Part shown: in pieces, positions 21,120 to 32,772 of the stretch
Position numbering within the stretch: position 1 is the stretch's first letter
Layout of the letters: every line of letters starts with the position of its first letter
NCBI GenBank assembly: GCA_030323885.1
Contig: CM059194.1
Location: forward strand, 186,001 to 250,000
From: Branchipolynoe longqiensis
Lineage: Eukaryota > Annelida > Polychaeta > Phyllodocida > Polynoidae
Direction of reading: 5' to 3'
DNA: 64,000 bases
Notes under the pieces: generated by a model
Told to the model about the DNA's origin: nothing
The model's database searches: none
Seen by the model: the letters and a program-made list of their open reading frames with translations, nothing else
Made by a program: the position numbers and the translations under genes

Positions 21120-22560
21120 TTAGAGGCCGCGGGGACTTGTAATATCTGTGTTTGGGCCTCTACTTGGGCCCGCCCCTGGGGAAGGGTCTCGGGGAGTTGA
21201 AGCCTCGGCCGATCGGCCGTGTGGTGTTGTCGGTCCAGCCTGGGCGGGCGCCCCGGCCCCGGAAAGACTGACTGAAGGTTGAGCCCGGTCTGGTTCCTCT
21301 GCCGAGCCGTCGTGGGCGAAAATCCCCTCGGGATCTTTTGAGGCGTGGGGCTTCTGGCTTCTTTCTCCCGTCCATGTTTTTGCCACTCTTGGCTGCGGTT
21401 TCCACCTATTTAAAGAGGTATTGTAGCTGACCCCCGAACATTTTCGTTTTATCTAAAGGTTTCCCTTTGATCGGTTCTGGACCCCGAAAGAGCGTATACT
21501 CTTTCCCATCATTGTCTATGACCTTCTTTGAGTGGGCCACCTCTTTGCCGGCGTCTGTGCAAACCGACTTGAAGACATTCTCGTATCTTCTGTACGACAG
21601 GTAATTACCTGCCGCCGTTAGCATCGCGATGCCTTTGTCCATGGTTTTGGCCAAGGACGAGAACTTGTTTTCTCTTTGCATCCTATTTGCCACCGGAGTG
21701 ATGGCCGTCAGGGTACCGAGCACCGCTTTATGCACTAGGTGCAACACGCCTTCGAATTTCTTACGGTCTTCCGTGATGTTTACATCCCTGTCCATCTCTT
21801 TGATGATGGAGTTGGGGACGCCTTTAATGGCCGTCAGTTCATCTCCTAGCTTGGAGATGATTTCCGCAGGTTTGAACGTGCGGAAATGACCATTAATGGT
21901 CCCGCGGATAAGCGTGGTGGTTTTCACCCGTTTAGCTTTAGGCTTCTCCACCTTCTTAGACACTTTGCCACCTATGGCAGCATAGACCCCTTCGTATTGT
22001 GTGTCTGAGTCTGATTCCGTTGATGTGGAATCTGGGGAGGAATCGGAAGAAGAATCTTTCTTCTTCTTCTTCTTGGACTTGGGCTTGTGGTTTTTGCGCA
22101 GCCCCGTCTTGTTCCTTTCTTTGGTGAAATCGTCACCCGAAGAACTGACCTGTTTCTTCTTCTTCCTCCGTTTAGGAGGAGGAGATGCCCTAGGCTCAAT
22201 CTCTGAGTCTGTTTCCGAGAAATCTTCCCAGTCAGACTCGTCGTGGAACCCCGGCATTTGCCGTTTCCGAGACGGCGGTGATTGGAGAGACAGAATGTGA
22301 CTCTCCATAGCCACCCATCGAGGCTCCCAATCTGGAGCTGTCGGGCCCGCAGGCATTGTCTCCTCTTCCGCGTCGGAGAGGATATGCGCCCCGTGCTGTG
22401 GTGAGGGCATGGCTGACAACACCGGTGAGGAGTCATACTCCCTCGTCCGAGCCTCTCGGAGCGCGTCCCTCCGCTGCTGCTGCAACGCGCTTACTCCACT
22501 TCGTGGCCATCGGGATCTGAAACAAAGTTCTTGGTCAGTCCCGGTATTTCTAAATGTCAC
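21120..22560 (-). pseudogene. DIRS gag-like protein
   Basis: A 384-codon frame (22560-21406) has a low-complexity acidic/serine and lysine-rich region (SSSDSSPDSTSTESDSD; KKRRKKKKQ) followed by a helical region (FRTFKPAEIISKLGDEL). It is closed by a stop at 21406 and continues in the same frame to about 21160 with an RG-rich tail (SFRGRGARPG) suited to RNA binding. Homology to other gags is weak, so the call rests on its position upstream of a DIRS RT. Confidence 0.65.
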
Positions 22561-23182
22561 AATCTTGTTTATAACTTAATTGGACATCTAGTGGTGTTAG
22601 AGAACGTGTTTATATCGTTCTAACACAGGCGTAATAAGCTAAATTTTTGGCGTAGATTGTGGGTCAAGCCCAAATCTTACGCGGGGTCGGGACCACTGTA
22701 TCGGCTCGTCCATCCCTCTGTTCCGCACACTTCTCCCTCCGGCGACTATTACGCCAGCAGGTTGGAGAAAATGCTACGAAACTCGGAGAAACGCCTGAAA
22801 AAGTTTGTGGGGAGTCTATAAAAGAAACCCAGGAGCATCTCCAAGAACACTCTCTATTAGAGTCCGAGAGAATTTCCACAGATGAGGCAGAGCCCACATC
22901 TCTACACATGTCACACGGGTGTTGATAGAACCGCTAAGTATCGGTTTCGTTCCTTAGATCAAGGAATCTAGAGCGTTCTATCCTTGGTTTTTTATAACCG
23001 AATAAACTAGTCCAAAATGGACCAAAGAAAGTTCTGAACTTTCCAATTTGATGCTATAATGCATCATAAGTAAGCTAACCACAGTTATTAATATACTTAC
23101 TGTGTATTAGCTTGTTTGTAGACTAAATTTGCGGGAGCAACTCAACGCAACGTAATCCAATCGTGAGTTGTTTATGCTAATT
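22561..23182 (-). other. DIRS no. 1 5' untranslated region
   Basis: No additional gene is evident. Two 80-90 codon antiparallel ORFs at 22659-22925 lack any recognisable motif and lie between the 5' terminal repeat and the gag start. Confidence 0.45.
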
Positions 23183-23240
23183 GCTGGACCCGGATGTGCT
23201 TCCTTCTCCCTAGCCTGAGGCTGTATACCGAGGTAAAATA
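23183..23240 (-). repeat. DIRS no. 1 terminal inverted repeat, 5' side
   Basis: The + strand GCTGGACCCGGATGTGCTTC followed by CTTCTCCCTAGCCTGAGGC and the CTGTATACCGAGGTAAAAT end is the reverse complement of segments at 18042-18065 and 18271-18316. Confidence 0.8.
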
Positions 23241-23497
23241 ATAAATATTCATGATTATCGGCCGGAGCGAAAGTCGGGTAAATACTGTGATAGGCACATG
23301 CCTAATACTCATTGGATAATAGGAGTAGAGCTTAGGTGATTACACCAATGAAAAGAGCTCATTCTAAAGGTTTTAAATACAAAGTTTCATGATATTCTAT
23401 AAACAATTCACCATTCTACGGACGCTAAACGGACATGGAATGTACATTAACGAATAGCCAACGGACGAGAACCAGACGTTTTGACTGGATTCTCTAG

Positions 23498-23985
23498 GTC
23501 ATGGAAACCTACATTTTCCTGTGATCTAATTTTTTTTATATCAGTTTTGATAAGCTGGGGTGATTTGCTATACGAAGAAGAACCTTGATGTCAAGTTTGA
23601 TCAGGATCAAACCAATAATAAAGAAACTGCAGTTGTGGGCATGATTGTCTTACGGTTGCCATGGAAACCTAGATTTTTATGTGATCTAATTTTTTTAATA
23701 TCAGTTTTGATAAGCTGAGGTGATTTGCCAGACCAAGAAGAACCTTGATGTGAAATTTTATCAGGATCTGACCATTATTTAAAAAGAGCTACAGTTGACT
23801 CATGAGTGATTGTATTATGGTTGCCATGGAAACCTACATTTTCCCTTGATCTATAATTTTTATATAAGTTTTGATAAGCTGGGGTGATTTGGTATACAAA
23901 GAAGAACCTTGGTGTGAAGTTTGATCAGGATATGATCATCAATAAAGAAACTACAAAGAAATTTTGTTATAATTAGTCTATTTGA
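23498..23985 (+). repeat. Three tandem units of a ~164-bp repeat
   Basis: Units start at CATGGAAACCTA (about 23498, 23659, 23825). Each contains TTTTGATAAGCTG, a GGTGATTTG core, AGAAGAACCTTG and TTTGATCAGGAT. Units are about 85-90% similar by eye; non-coding. Confidence 0.85.
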
Positions 23986-25256
23986 CAGCCCTAAAATAGC
24001 TAAATAAGGCCCTTCTCTAGTGCATTAGCTAATACAAAAAATCTTAAATTCAACAAATTTCAAATGCACATATCTCATTCAATTTTTGGAATATCTTAAA
24101 AATTCAAAAAGCATATTGCTTTTGATTCATTGGAGCTTCCAATGAAATTATAATTTGAATGTTTGGAATAATTTGAACATTTTACTCGGGTACCTATCAA
24201 GTATCATAGAGACAACATTAAAACTGCCCCAACTATCACAGTAATTTCTGCTTTTTGGTGCTTTCAAAGCAAATTTCTTTTGTGTCTATTAAATAGTTCA
24301 GATCTTTCTCTACAATTTCACATTCAGCTTTTTTTTATTCAGCCAATTGGAAGTTCTTTTATTTATTTTGCGAAAATAGTTTTTGAGGCCATGATCTGTA
24401 TGGCTAACTAGTAACAGTAACACTGACACTCAGAATATCCCAACTTTCACTATTATCTCTGTTTTTAATACTTTCAGAGTAAATTGTTCTTAGGTTAAAT
24501 TAATTACTTCAGATCTTCCTCTTCAATCGCGCATTAAGATATTTTTAATCGATCCAATGAAAGCTTTTTAATTCATTTTGCAAAAATAAATGCTCCGCAT
24601 AGACATAGCATTGCTGCAGCACACACCACTGCGGTGTTTTACCCTTCGCGGGTTAAATTACGGGGTTATGACGTCACGCCGACATCGAGAATGGAAAAGT
24701 GCCAGTCGAATGCGTCCATTGACATATGCTATGCGGGAAGTGGATCGGTCCATCGGTGGGAATGCGAATGTGGCTCCAATTCCCATAGAGTATAACTACA
24801 ACTTTGACTTTCCTTCACAAATGTGGCTGCTTAATCCGTGCCCCGAGCGATAATACGAGTAGATTGAGCACATTACCCGCCCTCTCCTGATTGGATGATT
24901 CATTTTGATTCGAAAATCGGCGGGCGACAAACCTTTGAAGAGGAAGGCCAAAGTTATTCCAGAAATACAGGTAAGGAAAACCTTTTATGTCGTTGCATAT
25001 GATACACATTCACAGATTGAAAGTACTGGTTTTCGCTTCACAAAAGTGTACTATAGGTTTGGCAATGGCATGAAAATAGATAGCATTTCCAGCCCGAGCG
25101 AGTCCATTTGGCCACAGCCGAATCAAAACAAGGCTCTGCAGACTGGCGCGTTCGTTTCTGACCGGCGCATGGCACGGCGCGCCGGGCACCGCCCGACGCC
25201 TCTACACGAAACACGAGTGTCAAACGGAGGCTGCAATCGAAGCAAGGGCTTCAAAT
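23986..25256. other. Non-coding AT-rich sequence with a short CpG-rich patch
   Basis: No gene recognised. A CpG-rich patch at about 25140-25215 (GGCGCGCCGGGCACCGCCCG) stands out. The segment around 24750-24830 shares ACTTTGACTTTCC and TCACAAAT blocks with 29355-29480, so it is probably a fragment of an interspersed repeat. Confidence 0.4.
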
Positions 25257-26625
25257 AGGTATCCCAAGTGATTTTAAAAAACAGGTCTGAGCTTAATTTA
25301 ATGGATTTCATCTGTTAGTATGTTTAATTTGAAACAAAATGATACTTCATTTATCAAAATCGCTCTAATATTAAGGAAGATATGGGCGTTTTTAGGTTGT
25401 TACTTAATTGGGCCCATCCAAACCTAAAACTAAAAAAGATAGCATTTTTGATGGTCCCCCAAATTAAAACTAGTCACCTTATCTCACTTCTATTGTTTTT
25501 TTCTGGTGATTTCATGGCCTGTATAAAGAGAATATAGAGATCTAGGGGTATGAGATGGTTACATTTCAAGATATGGATCTTCAAAAATGCTAAAAACTAC
25601 AATTTCCCATAACTCACCATTTTTCAAATTTAGCTGTGGAGCACTTTTAGAGGTGCGCTTGTGGAAAAAATATGCACCCCAGATGGATTATTCTTATTTC
25701 CCGCTGACCTATAGGTGAGTCTTGTCACCTCTATTTTTTTTCAGGACCGCATACCATTGAGAAAAGTTGATAGAAATAGGTCCAAAATGCTCCAGAGCTC
25801 AATTTGGCAAGTGATAAAATCTGGTAAAAAATGAGAAAGTTTTAAATGACACAGAAAATCACATGTACAAGATAATTGCATGAAATTTTCAGGCTTTATT
25901 AGGCTCAATATCTTCTTTCTATTTCAAATATAAAAAATACACTTTGATATATGTGAATTATTTTAATTTTACAATGATTATGATCAAATCTAGCAAATTG
26001 CCCAATTTTGAGCAAGTTTAAAATGACACAGAAAATCACCCGTACAAGATAATTGCATGAAATCTTCAGGCTTTATTATCGTCAATATGCTCTTTCTATT
26101 TACAGTATATACAATGTGCTTTGACATATGTGAATTATTCTAATTTTATAATGATTGTGATCAAATCTGGCAAAAAATGCCCAATTTTGAGCAAGTTTGA
26201 AATGGCATAGAAAAACACATGCACAAGATAATTCCATGAAATCTGGAGATTGTATTATCCTCAATATGCTCCTTCTATTTACATCATAATCTATATAATA
26301 AACTTTGATAGATGTGAATTATTTTAATTTTACAATGATTTTATATATTTCTTCAAAAGTAGCAAAAATCCTTGCACATGGCCAGTCAGGTAATAAGTAC
26401 TACTACCACATAGGTATCCCAAGTGATTTTAAAAAACAGGTTTGAGCTTGATTTAATGGATTTCACTTGTTAGGATATTGAATTTGAAAGAAAATGACAT
26501 TTCATTTGTCAAAATTGATCTAATATTAAGGAAGATATGGACGTTTTTAGGTTGTTACTCTATCGGTCCTGCTCAAAGCTAAAAAGATAACATTTTTTAT
26601 AGCTCCCAAAATTAAAACTAGGGCA
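25257..26625 (+). repeat. Composite repeat: ~215-bp direct repeats flanking three ~180-bp units
   Basis: The segments 25257-25475 and 26411-26625 both begin AGGTATCCCAAGTGATTTTA and share TAATATTAAGGAAGATATGG and GGTTGTTACT, ending AATTAAAACTAG. Between them, units starting near TGACACAGAAAATCAC (25838, 26020) and TGGCATAGAAAAACAC (about 26203) form a three-copy array with a period of about 180 bp. The long direct repeats about 1.15 kb apart could be LTR-like ends or a second array. No ORF inside. Confidence 0.7.
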
Positions 26626-27570
26626 ATGAGCAGTGGAATGAGGAAGACCAGTTCTCCTGATTAAACTACTAATGTACCAAAAATTTAAATTAAAATAGCC
26701 CCCAATTTTTAGTCATTAAATCGCCGTGCGCATGAGCGCCATAGGTTAGCATGAGCGCTGGTAATTATGATTGGACAGGGAATTAAATTCTCTTTAATTC
26801 AATACCAACTTTTAAGGGTTTTAAAATTATATTTTCAGTAGAAAATAGCACTTGAAATGGAAATTTTTGTAACTTCAAATTTCAATCAATTTTTTTGCAT
26901 TTTCTCTAAAATTAAAACATATACAGTTTTATATGAATGGAAAGCTCGGAATCTCACCTATCTAGGGGTATTAGTACCTTTTTCGTGGGTACTTTGATCA
27001 ACAAATGGCGTTGTTGCACAAATTGGATGTATACTAGCTAATTCTACTAGGGATACCATGACACATCTCCACCTGGGAATTACCATGGTTTGAGAGTGAA
27101 AACTGGGAGTTGGTGGTAGTTTTTATTTAGCTATATCAGGCTTATTTATTTGAATAATAAAATGAATCCAAGACCAGGTTAAAGGTAAGAGAACAAAGGT
27201 TGTTTCTGCTGTAATACATTTGTAAAACTCCTTTGTGGTTTGTTTTGCCAGGGTGTTGAAGTGGAGCATTTTTTGACAGAATTTGGCATATTCAACAAGT
27301 AATCAGCCTGTGTTTGGGATACCTACTTCAAATCGAACACCGCAATCAGGGCGCTTCCATAGTTTGTCACTGCTGTGGTCGGGAATGGATAGTTTGTCTA
27401 GCTTAAGCCGTTTATTTGCTGTTGTTTATCGTCTGTGCATCAGGATAAATACGAGTGACACATTTTATATAAATATAAGTGATAGAAACAAGCAAACAAT
27501 TTCACTTGTCCATACCTAGATAAAAGATTCACCCGGTACTTGTTGTACACGGGTGAACGACAACGTAGTC
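26626..27570. other. Non-coding AT-rich sequence
   Basis: No gene, RNA or clear repeat was recognised. The 78-codon ORF at 27283 lacks any motif. Confidence 0.4.
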
Positions 27571-27573
27571 TAA

Positions 27574-28167
27574 AGCCGTGTTCACACGGGAAAAGTTTAA
27601 ACCGATTTAGACAAGGCAAATTATATAAATCGATTTAGAGGCCCGTTCACACGGACCGAGTTTGAAAGTGTGTCGTGTTCACACGGGCAGTGCATGAGTC
27701 GGTTGACGGCGGAAGTGGATATCTGCGCATGAGCAAGTCGATACTAACCAGATATCTATGGACTGAATCGTATTATTTTGGAACGATCAAAACTTCTGCT
27801 GGGCAGTGAAAACCTAAAAATAAATGATGAAAAAAATATCTGCGCGCAGCTAGCGGTTTATAGACTAAATTCTATAATATGCGCTTTTGATCGACCGGAA
27901 AATAAACAAACTCAAGTCTCGACTGCGCATGCGTGTGACGTCCTTAATCCGCATCAAGTAAGTCAGTTGCCTTCACATGGGCGATATAAGTCAAATCATA
28001 AAATTCGGTTCATATAAACCACCTACTTAGGTGGTTTATAAAATCCGATTTATATGAGTCGAATCAGCCCTAAACCGCCTCAGCCGCGCATTCACACGCC
28101 AAATGTGAGCCGAACTAGGCAAGTCGATTTATATGATTCGAATTAGCTGCCCTGTGTGAACAGGGCT
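27574..28167. mobile_element. PIF/Harbinger-type MITE, 594 bp, TSD TAA
   Basis: Terminal inverted repeats read AGCCGTGTTCACACGGG on the left and, reverse complemented, AGCCCTGTTCACACAGGG on the right. Both ends are flanked by TAA (27571-27573 and 28168-28170), the three-base target duplication typical of PIF/Harbinger elements. There is no transposase; the interior is rich in TTTATATGATTCGAAT-like palindromic stretches. Confidence 0.85.
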
Positions 28168-28170
28168 TAA

Positions 28171-29068
28171 AAATAAATACAGGCGAAAATAGCCTCAGTA
28201 TGGAACAGGGAATAGAATGTCTGCCTCCAGTGTCAAATGGATATTTATATAGGCACCGAGTTGGTGAAATGGGAGAGAATGCAAAAAGACAAGATGGCGG
28301 TCGCAGAACGCCGTCGATTTCACTTTTAAATCTTATTAAACTAGATATTATATTATATTTTTCAACTCAAAGGTAGCGGGCTAATAATAAGACAGATGTA
28401 AAGAATAATTGTTGCTTCTTACATTGTGAAATTAGGCTCTCATTTCATTGACCCGTTTTTTCGACAGGTTTTACATAGGGTTGGTTTGCACCCCTACTGC
28501 AGCAGTACGGGGTGAATCTTGTATCTAGTCCATACCTAGCCAAGGCCTATGATCAGGTTATGGTATGGGCTATGCCTATGCTATGCCTATGCTATGGACA
28601 AGTGAAATATTAGGTTTGTTACAAACAAATTTAAGTCAGTGTATAGAGGGGGTGTAATGACGTCGCGAGGAAACTTTCGGTGGCCATATTGGATGACATA
28701 CAGATGGCTTGCAACTGCCTACACTGTGGTTATTTACTGATTTGTTAGTTTATTTGTTTCTGTTTTGAGCAGTTTGGCCTCAGAAGTTGTTGCTAAAGTG
28801 CGGTAAGTAAATACACTGGATGTAAACTTACCAGAGCTTCCCATAACACAAGAAAACTGTTTTACTGCATCTGCATGCATTCACAACATCTCAGACTGAC
28901 AAATTCAAAAACGAGACCGTTCATAGAAGTTTGCCAATGTGTGATGTCACCGGGATTCCCTGCTTGTCCCATCCGCTAGCCAATGAGGGGCGATTTTTGC
29001 AGGTATCTCGACATACGTTCGGGCAATCCTGATCACAGCGTTCGGGAACAAAATGGCGGCCACTATTC
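28171..29068. other. Non-coding sequence
   Basis: No gene recognised. A short tandem CTATGC repeat at about 28570-28595 and GACGTCGCGAGG near 28660 are the only notable features. Confidence 0.4.
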
Positions 29069-30165
29069 ATGGGTATTTCCACATACCTAGAAATATGGCA
29101 TTATTTGAGGATGATGTACGAGAAGAATATTGCAAAGAAAATCAAGGAAAACCCAAAGATATTTTGGGGGTATGTCAGAAGGAGAATGAAATACCGAATA
29201 GGTATTCCAGAACTTGAAGTGGAAGATGGTACTATTCTCACGAAGGGGAATCAAGAAAAGGCTGAGGTACTATCAAAATTCTTTGCATCAGTGTTTAAGC
29301 TGAGATTCCATATACGTGGTATGCGGAATGGAAAAGCATATAAATAAACATGGTTGCTTCCATATGGCCGAATGCGAATGCCGCAAATGGATCAACTCAT
29401 GGACTGATCGGTGCGAATGTGAATACTGCTGCGTTTGCCACAGAAAACAAGAGTAACTTTGACTTTCCCTCACAAATTTGGAGCAAATAAATCAAAAAAA
29501 TGGGATGGGTATCTTTTTTTATCAACCCCCCAACTGTTAGTTATGGATCACCACACACATACAACAGGGCAGGTGAGGCCAAAGCAGCCACAAGGCATGG
29601 TGGTGGTGGGTAGATCACAGTTGCCATGGTGACACAAGAATGCTTGCTGTTCATTGGGGGACCTAGAAATGCTTGTTGTTCATTGGGAGCATGGTCAGGT
29701 GGTATACCATATCAGATCCATGGACCACTATATAAGAATAAACCTGAGGGTACAAGCTCTCACTCTACTTGCACTCTTTACTCTGCCTTTCTTATCCTTG
29801 CCTGTATTGATTTCCTATTAGCCTGCCTACACAACTACAGCTGCCAGACGACGACTTTACACAAGGATATTGAGGGACCTAAGTGACATCTGACACATAC
29901 CACTATATCCATTATTATCAATAGCTCAATACATACAGGAATATTGCCCTCAGACCGGAAGAGTGCTGATATTTCAGCAAGAAGGGTCCAAAACAAAAGG
30001 CAGGAAATTATCGGCTAGTGAGCCTAATAAGTGTGGTAGTGAAGATGGCAGAATCAGTTATCAGAGAAAAAAGAATCAGTCATATGAAGGAGAACCAACT
30101 TTTCAGCGACAAACAATTTGGATTTTTGGAGGGAAGATCAACTGTGCTACCCCGAATGAGTAGAG
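29069..30165 (+). pseudogene. Two fragments of a LINE reverse transcriptase
   Basis: The segment 29120-29310 encodes the region before RT block 1 (KKIKENPKIFWGYVRR, GIPELEVEDG, EVLSKFFASVF). The segment 29940-30165 encodes later RT sequence in shifted frames (VSLISVVVKMAESVIREK, NQLFSDKQFGFLEGRSTV). They fit one CR1/L2-like RT in order, separated by about 600 bp of unrelated sequence that contains GACTTTCCCTCACAAAT, also seen near 24810. The element is 5'- and 3'-truncated, and the catalytic motif lies in neither piece. Confidence 0.75.
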
Positions 30166-30412
30166 TGTCTGTCTCCAGTTTTGGGAGATCCGCCTGGCGC
30201 TCAACATTATTAGGATAGGGCAAGGACTGGTTGGCTCAGGATAATGTGACTGCGTGGGACATCAGGTCATGGACCTGGTGGCCTGGTTTCGCAGTGGGGC
30301 AGCACTATAAAGTCACCATGAGTGTGCACTGTCACAAGTCGGTGCCCGTCCTGATATGACCTTAGGTGTTGCTAGGATGTAACACAACACACACTCAACT
30401 GTGCTACAACTA
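30166..30412 (+). mobile_element. SINE of a gastropod-type family
   Basis: The body contains GATAATGTGACTGCGTGGGA and GGGGCAGCACTATAAAGTC and ends CCTGATATGACCTTAGGTGT TGCTAGGATGTAA with a CA-rich tail. The overall pattern resembles, from memory, tRNA-related SINEs of gastropods. The same tail occurs alone at 44624-44670 and 58407-58460. Confidence 0.72.
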
Positions 30413-30656
30413 GATATCCCAAGTCATTTTTGCAACTCAATAGAAAGTAATATCTTTTGATATAGTTCAACAGCTCTTACCAGAAGAAAAATGACAACGT
30501 TGATTAAAATCGGATGATTAGTTAAAAACTTGTAGGGCTTATAATATGGCAAACAAATGAAATATGAGCCATAGGGGGCTGGAGGTTCACTCGGGTCCTG
30601 CATAGCTACGGCATTGCCATCCATATTGATGGCCTGGCTTGGCCCCGCCTCCGGGG

Positions 30657-31411
30657 CACCAGTAACCTGCTGCACTCTACACAAACTCTGTCACCGGGGC
30701 ACCAGTAACCTGCAGCACTCTACACAAACTCTGTCACCGGGGCACCAGTAACCTGCTGCACTCTACACAAACTCTGTCACCGGGGCACCAGTAACCTGCT
30801 GCACTCTACACAAACTCTGTCACCGGGGCACCAGTAACCTGCTGCACTCTACACAAACTCTGTCACCGGGGCACCAGTAACCTGCTGCACTCTACACAAA
30901 CTCTGTCACCGGGGCACCAGTAACCTGCTGCACTCTACACAAACTCTGTCACCGGGGCACCAGTAACCTGCTGCACTCTACACAAACTCTGTCACCGGGG
31001 CACCATAACCTGCTGCATCTACACTAACCTGCTGCACTCTACACAAACTCTGTACCGGGGCACAAAATTGTAGGGAAGTAAGCTGCACTCTGCGCAAACT
31101 CTGTCACCGGGGCACCAGTAACCTGCTGCACTCTACACAAACTCTGTCACTGGGGCACCAGTAACTGCTGCATCACTTTACGGGGCACCAGTAACCTGCT
31201 GCACTCTACACAAACTCTGTCACCGGGGCACCAGTAACCTGCTGCACTCTACACAAACTCTGTCACCGGGGCACCAGTAACCTGCTGCACTCTACACAAA
31301 CTCTGTCACCGGGGCACCAGTAACCTGCTGCACTCTGCACAAACTCTGTCACTGGGGCACCAGTAACCTGCTGCACTCTACACAAACTCTGTCACCGGGG
31401 CACCAGTAACC
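30657..31411 (+). repeat. 43-bp minisatellite, about 17 copies
   Basis: The unit starts CACCAGTAACCTGCTGCACT and ends CTGTCACCGGGG. Most copies are identical or differ by one base; a degenerate, partly deleted segment lies around 31005-31175. The ORF on the minus strand that enters the array (30424-30684) is fortuitous. Confidence 0.95.
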
Positions 31412-31884
31412 TTTGCAATGGTAATGGCAACTGCTGTATCACATAACATTTTTACAGTGAAGCGTAACAGTATGTGAAACACTTATTGAGAACTTCATTG
31501 GTTTTGAAGTTTTTTTTGTAATTACCACCCGTGCAAGCCATATCGTATGTGTAACGTCAACAGCGGAAAGCCGAGCCAACTCGATATTGTAGAGCCTGGT
31601 AGCGATCAGTGGATTGCTAAACCTCTTTTCACCGTGCCGAAAGTGAAGATTCACAGTAGAATCCTGGGAGTATATGTCTAACCAAGGCTGAGTTATGAGA
31701 GAACTCCATCATAGCTCCGAAATATAAATAGCAGGTGTAACCCAGAAACAAACTCAATCGGCAGCCATATTGAAAAAACTTGACAGCGAGAACACGCCGT
31801 CACACGATCCGGAAGTACCAAATACGGGTAACTGGTCATGGTGCTAATGTCTTATGGGTGAATACAGTGCAAATCCTCCGGCGG
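31412..31884. other. Non-coding sequence
   Basis: No gene was recognised between the minisatellite and the inverted-repeat element; a 71-codon antisense ORF here has no motif. Confidence 0.4.
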
Positions 31885-32465
31885 AATAAGCGAGTTCAGC
31901 ATCTCGGGCGCGCAGTGGTTGATGGGAAGTCATCGGGATAAACAAACCCACGTGCATGACTCAGCCTGGCGGTACGTGCAGTGCATAACGTTTTTTATTC
32001 AAAATTAATAGAAATGCAGAACCCTAACCATATAAATTTAATATAATCTATTCGTTGAATATGTTTTCTATATGTGTTCCAAGCGGTTTGTCTCTAGGTG
32101 GTGTGGTTTTGGAGATATTTCACTTTTTCTGTAAGAAGATTGCTCACGGCCATTGACAATGCACTGAGTTTGCCGGTATGTGCAGTGCAAAACGTTTATT
32201 TTATTCAAAATTAGTAGAAATCCAGAACCCTAATCGTATCAATTTAATATAATCTTCTTGGTAAACATGTTTTCTATATGTGTACCAAGCGATTTGTTTC
32301 TAGGTGGTGTGGTTTTAGAGATATTTCACTTTTTCTGTAAGAAGATTGCTCACGGCCATTGACAATGCACTGAGTTTGCCTGCAAACGTGGCTTTGTTTA
32401 TCCCAACAGCCGACGACTGGAAGTCGGTCCTGCACATGCGCGCTGGCAATGCTGAACTCGCTTAT
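31885..32465. mobile_element. Foldback/MITE-like element with internal 204-bp tandem duplication
   Basis: The ends are inverted: AATAAGCGAGTTCAGCAT on the left and its complement at 32448-32465. A second inverted block is GGGATAAACAAACCCACG (31935-31952) versus CGTGGCTTTGTTTATCCC (about 32385). Between them lie two tandem copies of a 204-bp unit (starting about 31971 and 32175) that share GAGATATTTCACTTTTTCTG. No coding capacity; no clear target duplication. Confidence 0.75.
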
Positions 32466-32772
32466 TGATTTGTTGCAAACACCCTCACAAACTCCCGGAT
32501 CTGTAATTACCTTTTAATCTAATATCACCGATGTCGGATTTATGACCTATTACACAAATATAGTCACAATTTTGGGGTTTAAGAATACCTTAAACTCCCA
32601 GTAAAAAGTAAAAACGTACCTTGAAACAACTCAGTGTGTATCTGAGTTTGTTGGAAATATGCTAATTGACTTGAGACCGGGGCTGCTTCATCTCCCTGGG
32701 CTGTGAATGCCTTGGTGGCAACAGCCCGAGGTAAAATATATATTTATAATATATATATGTGTGTAACATATG

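Larger units (their letters stand above)
18271..23240 (-). mobile_element. DIRS-type tyrosine-recombinase retrotransposon no. 1
   Basis: Gag-like, RT/RNase H and tyrosine recombinase modules follow each other on the minus strand between inverted copies of a terminal segment (18271-18316 and about 23195-23240). This combination defines DIRS elements, which use a recombinase instead of an integrase and cause no target duplication. Every module carries at least one stop or frameshift, so the copy is inactive. Sequence to the left (the foldback at 13384-18272) may be its 3' complementary region, giving about 5.3 kb after removing the gypsy insertion. Confidence 0.88.

Noticed and set aside
24590..25258. 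Possible host exon in a CpG-rich patch
   Set aside because: The short ORFs lack recognisable domains and the region shares blocks with another repeat near 29400.
29435..29886. Short + strand ORFs between LINE fragments
   Set aside because: No motif, splice signals or codon pattern supporting a gene.
30657..31411. CRISPR-like 43-bp repeats
   Set aside because: Whole units repeat without spacers; eukaryotic minisatellite.
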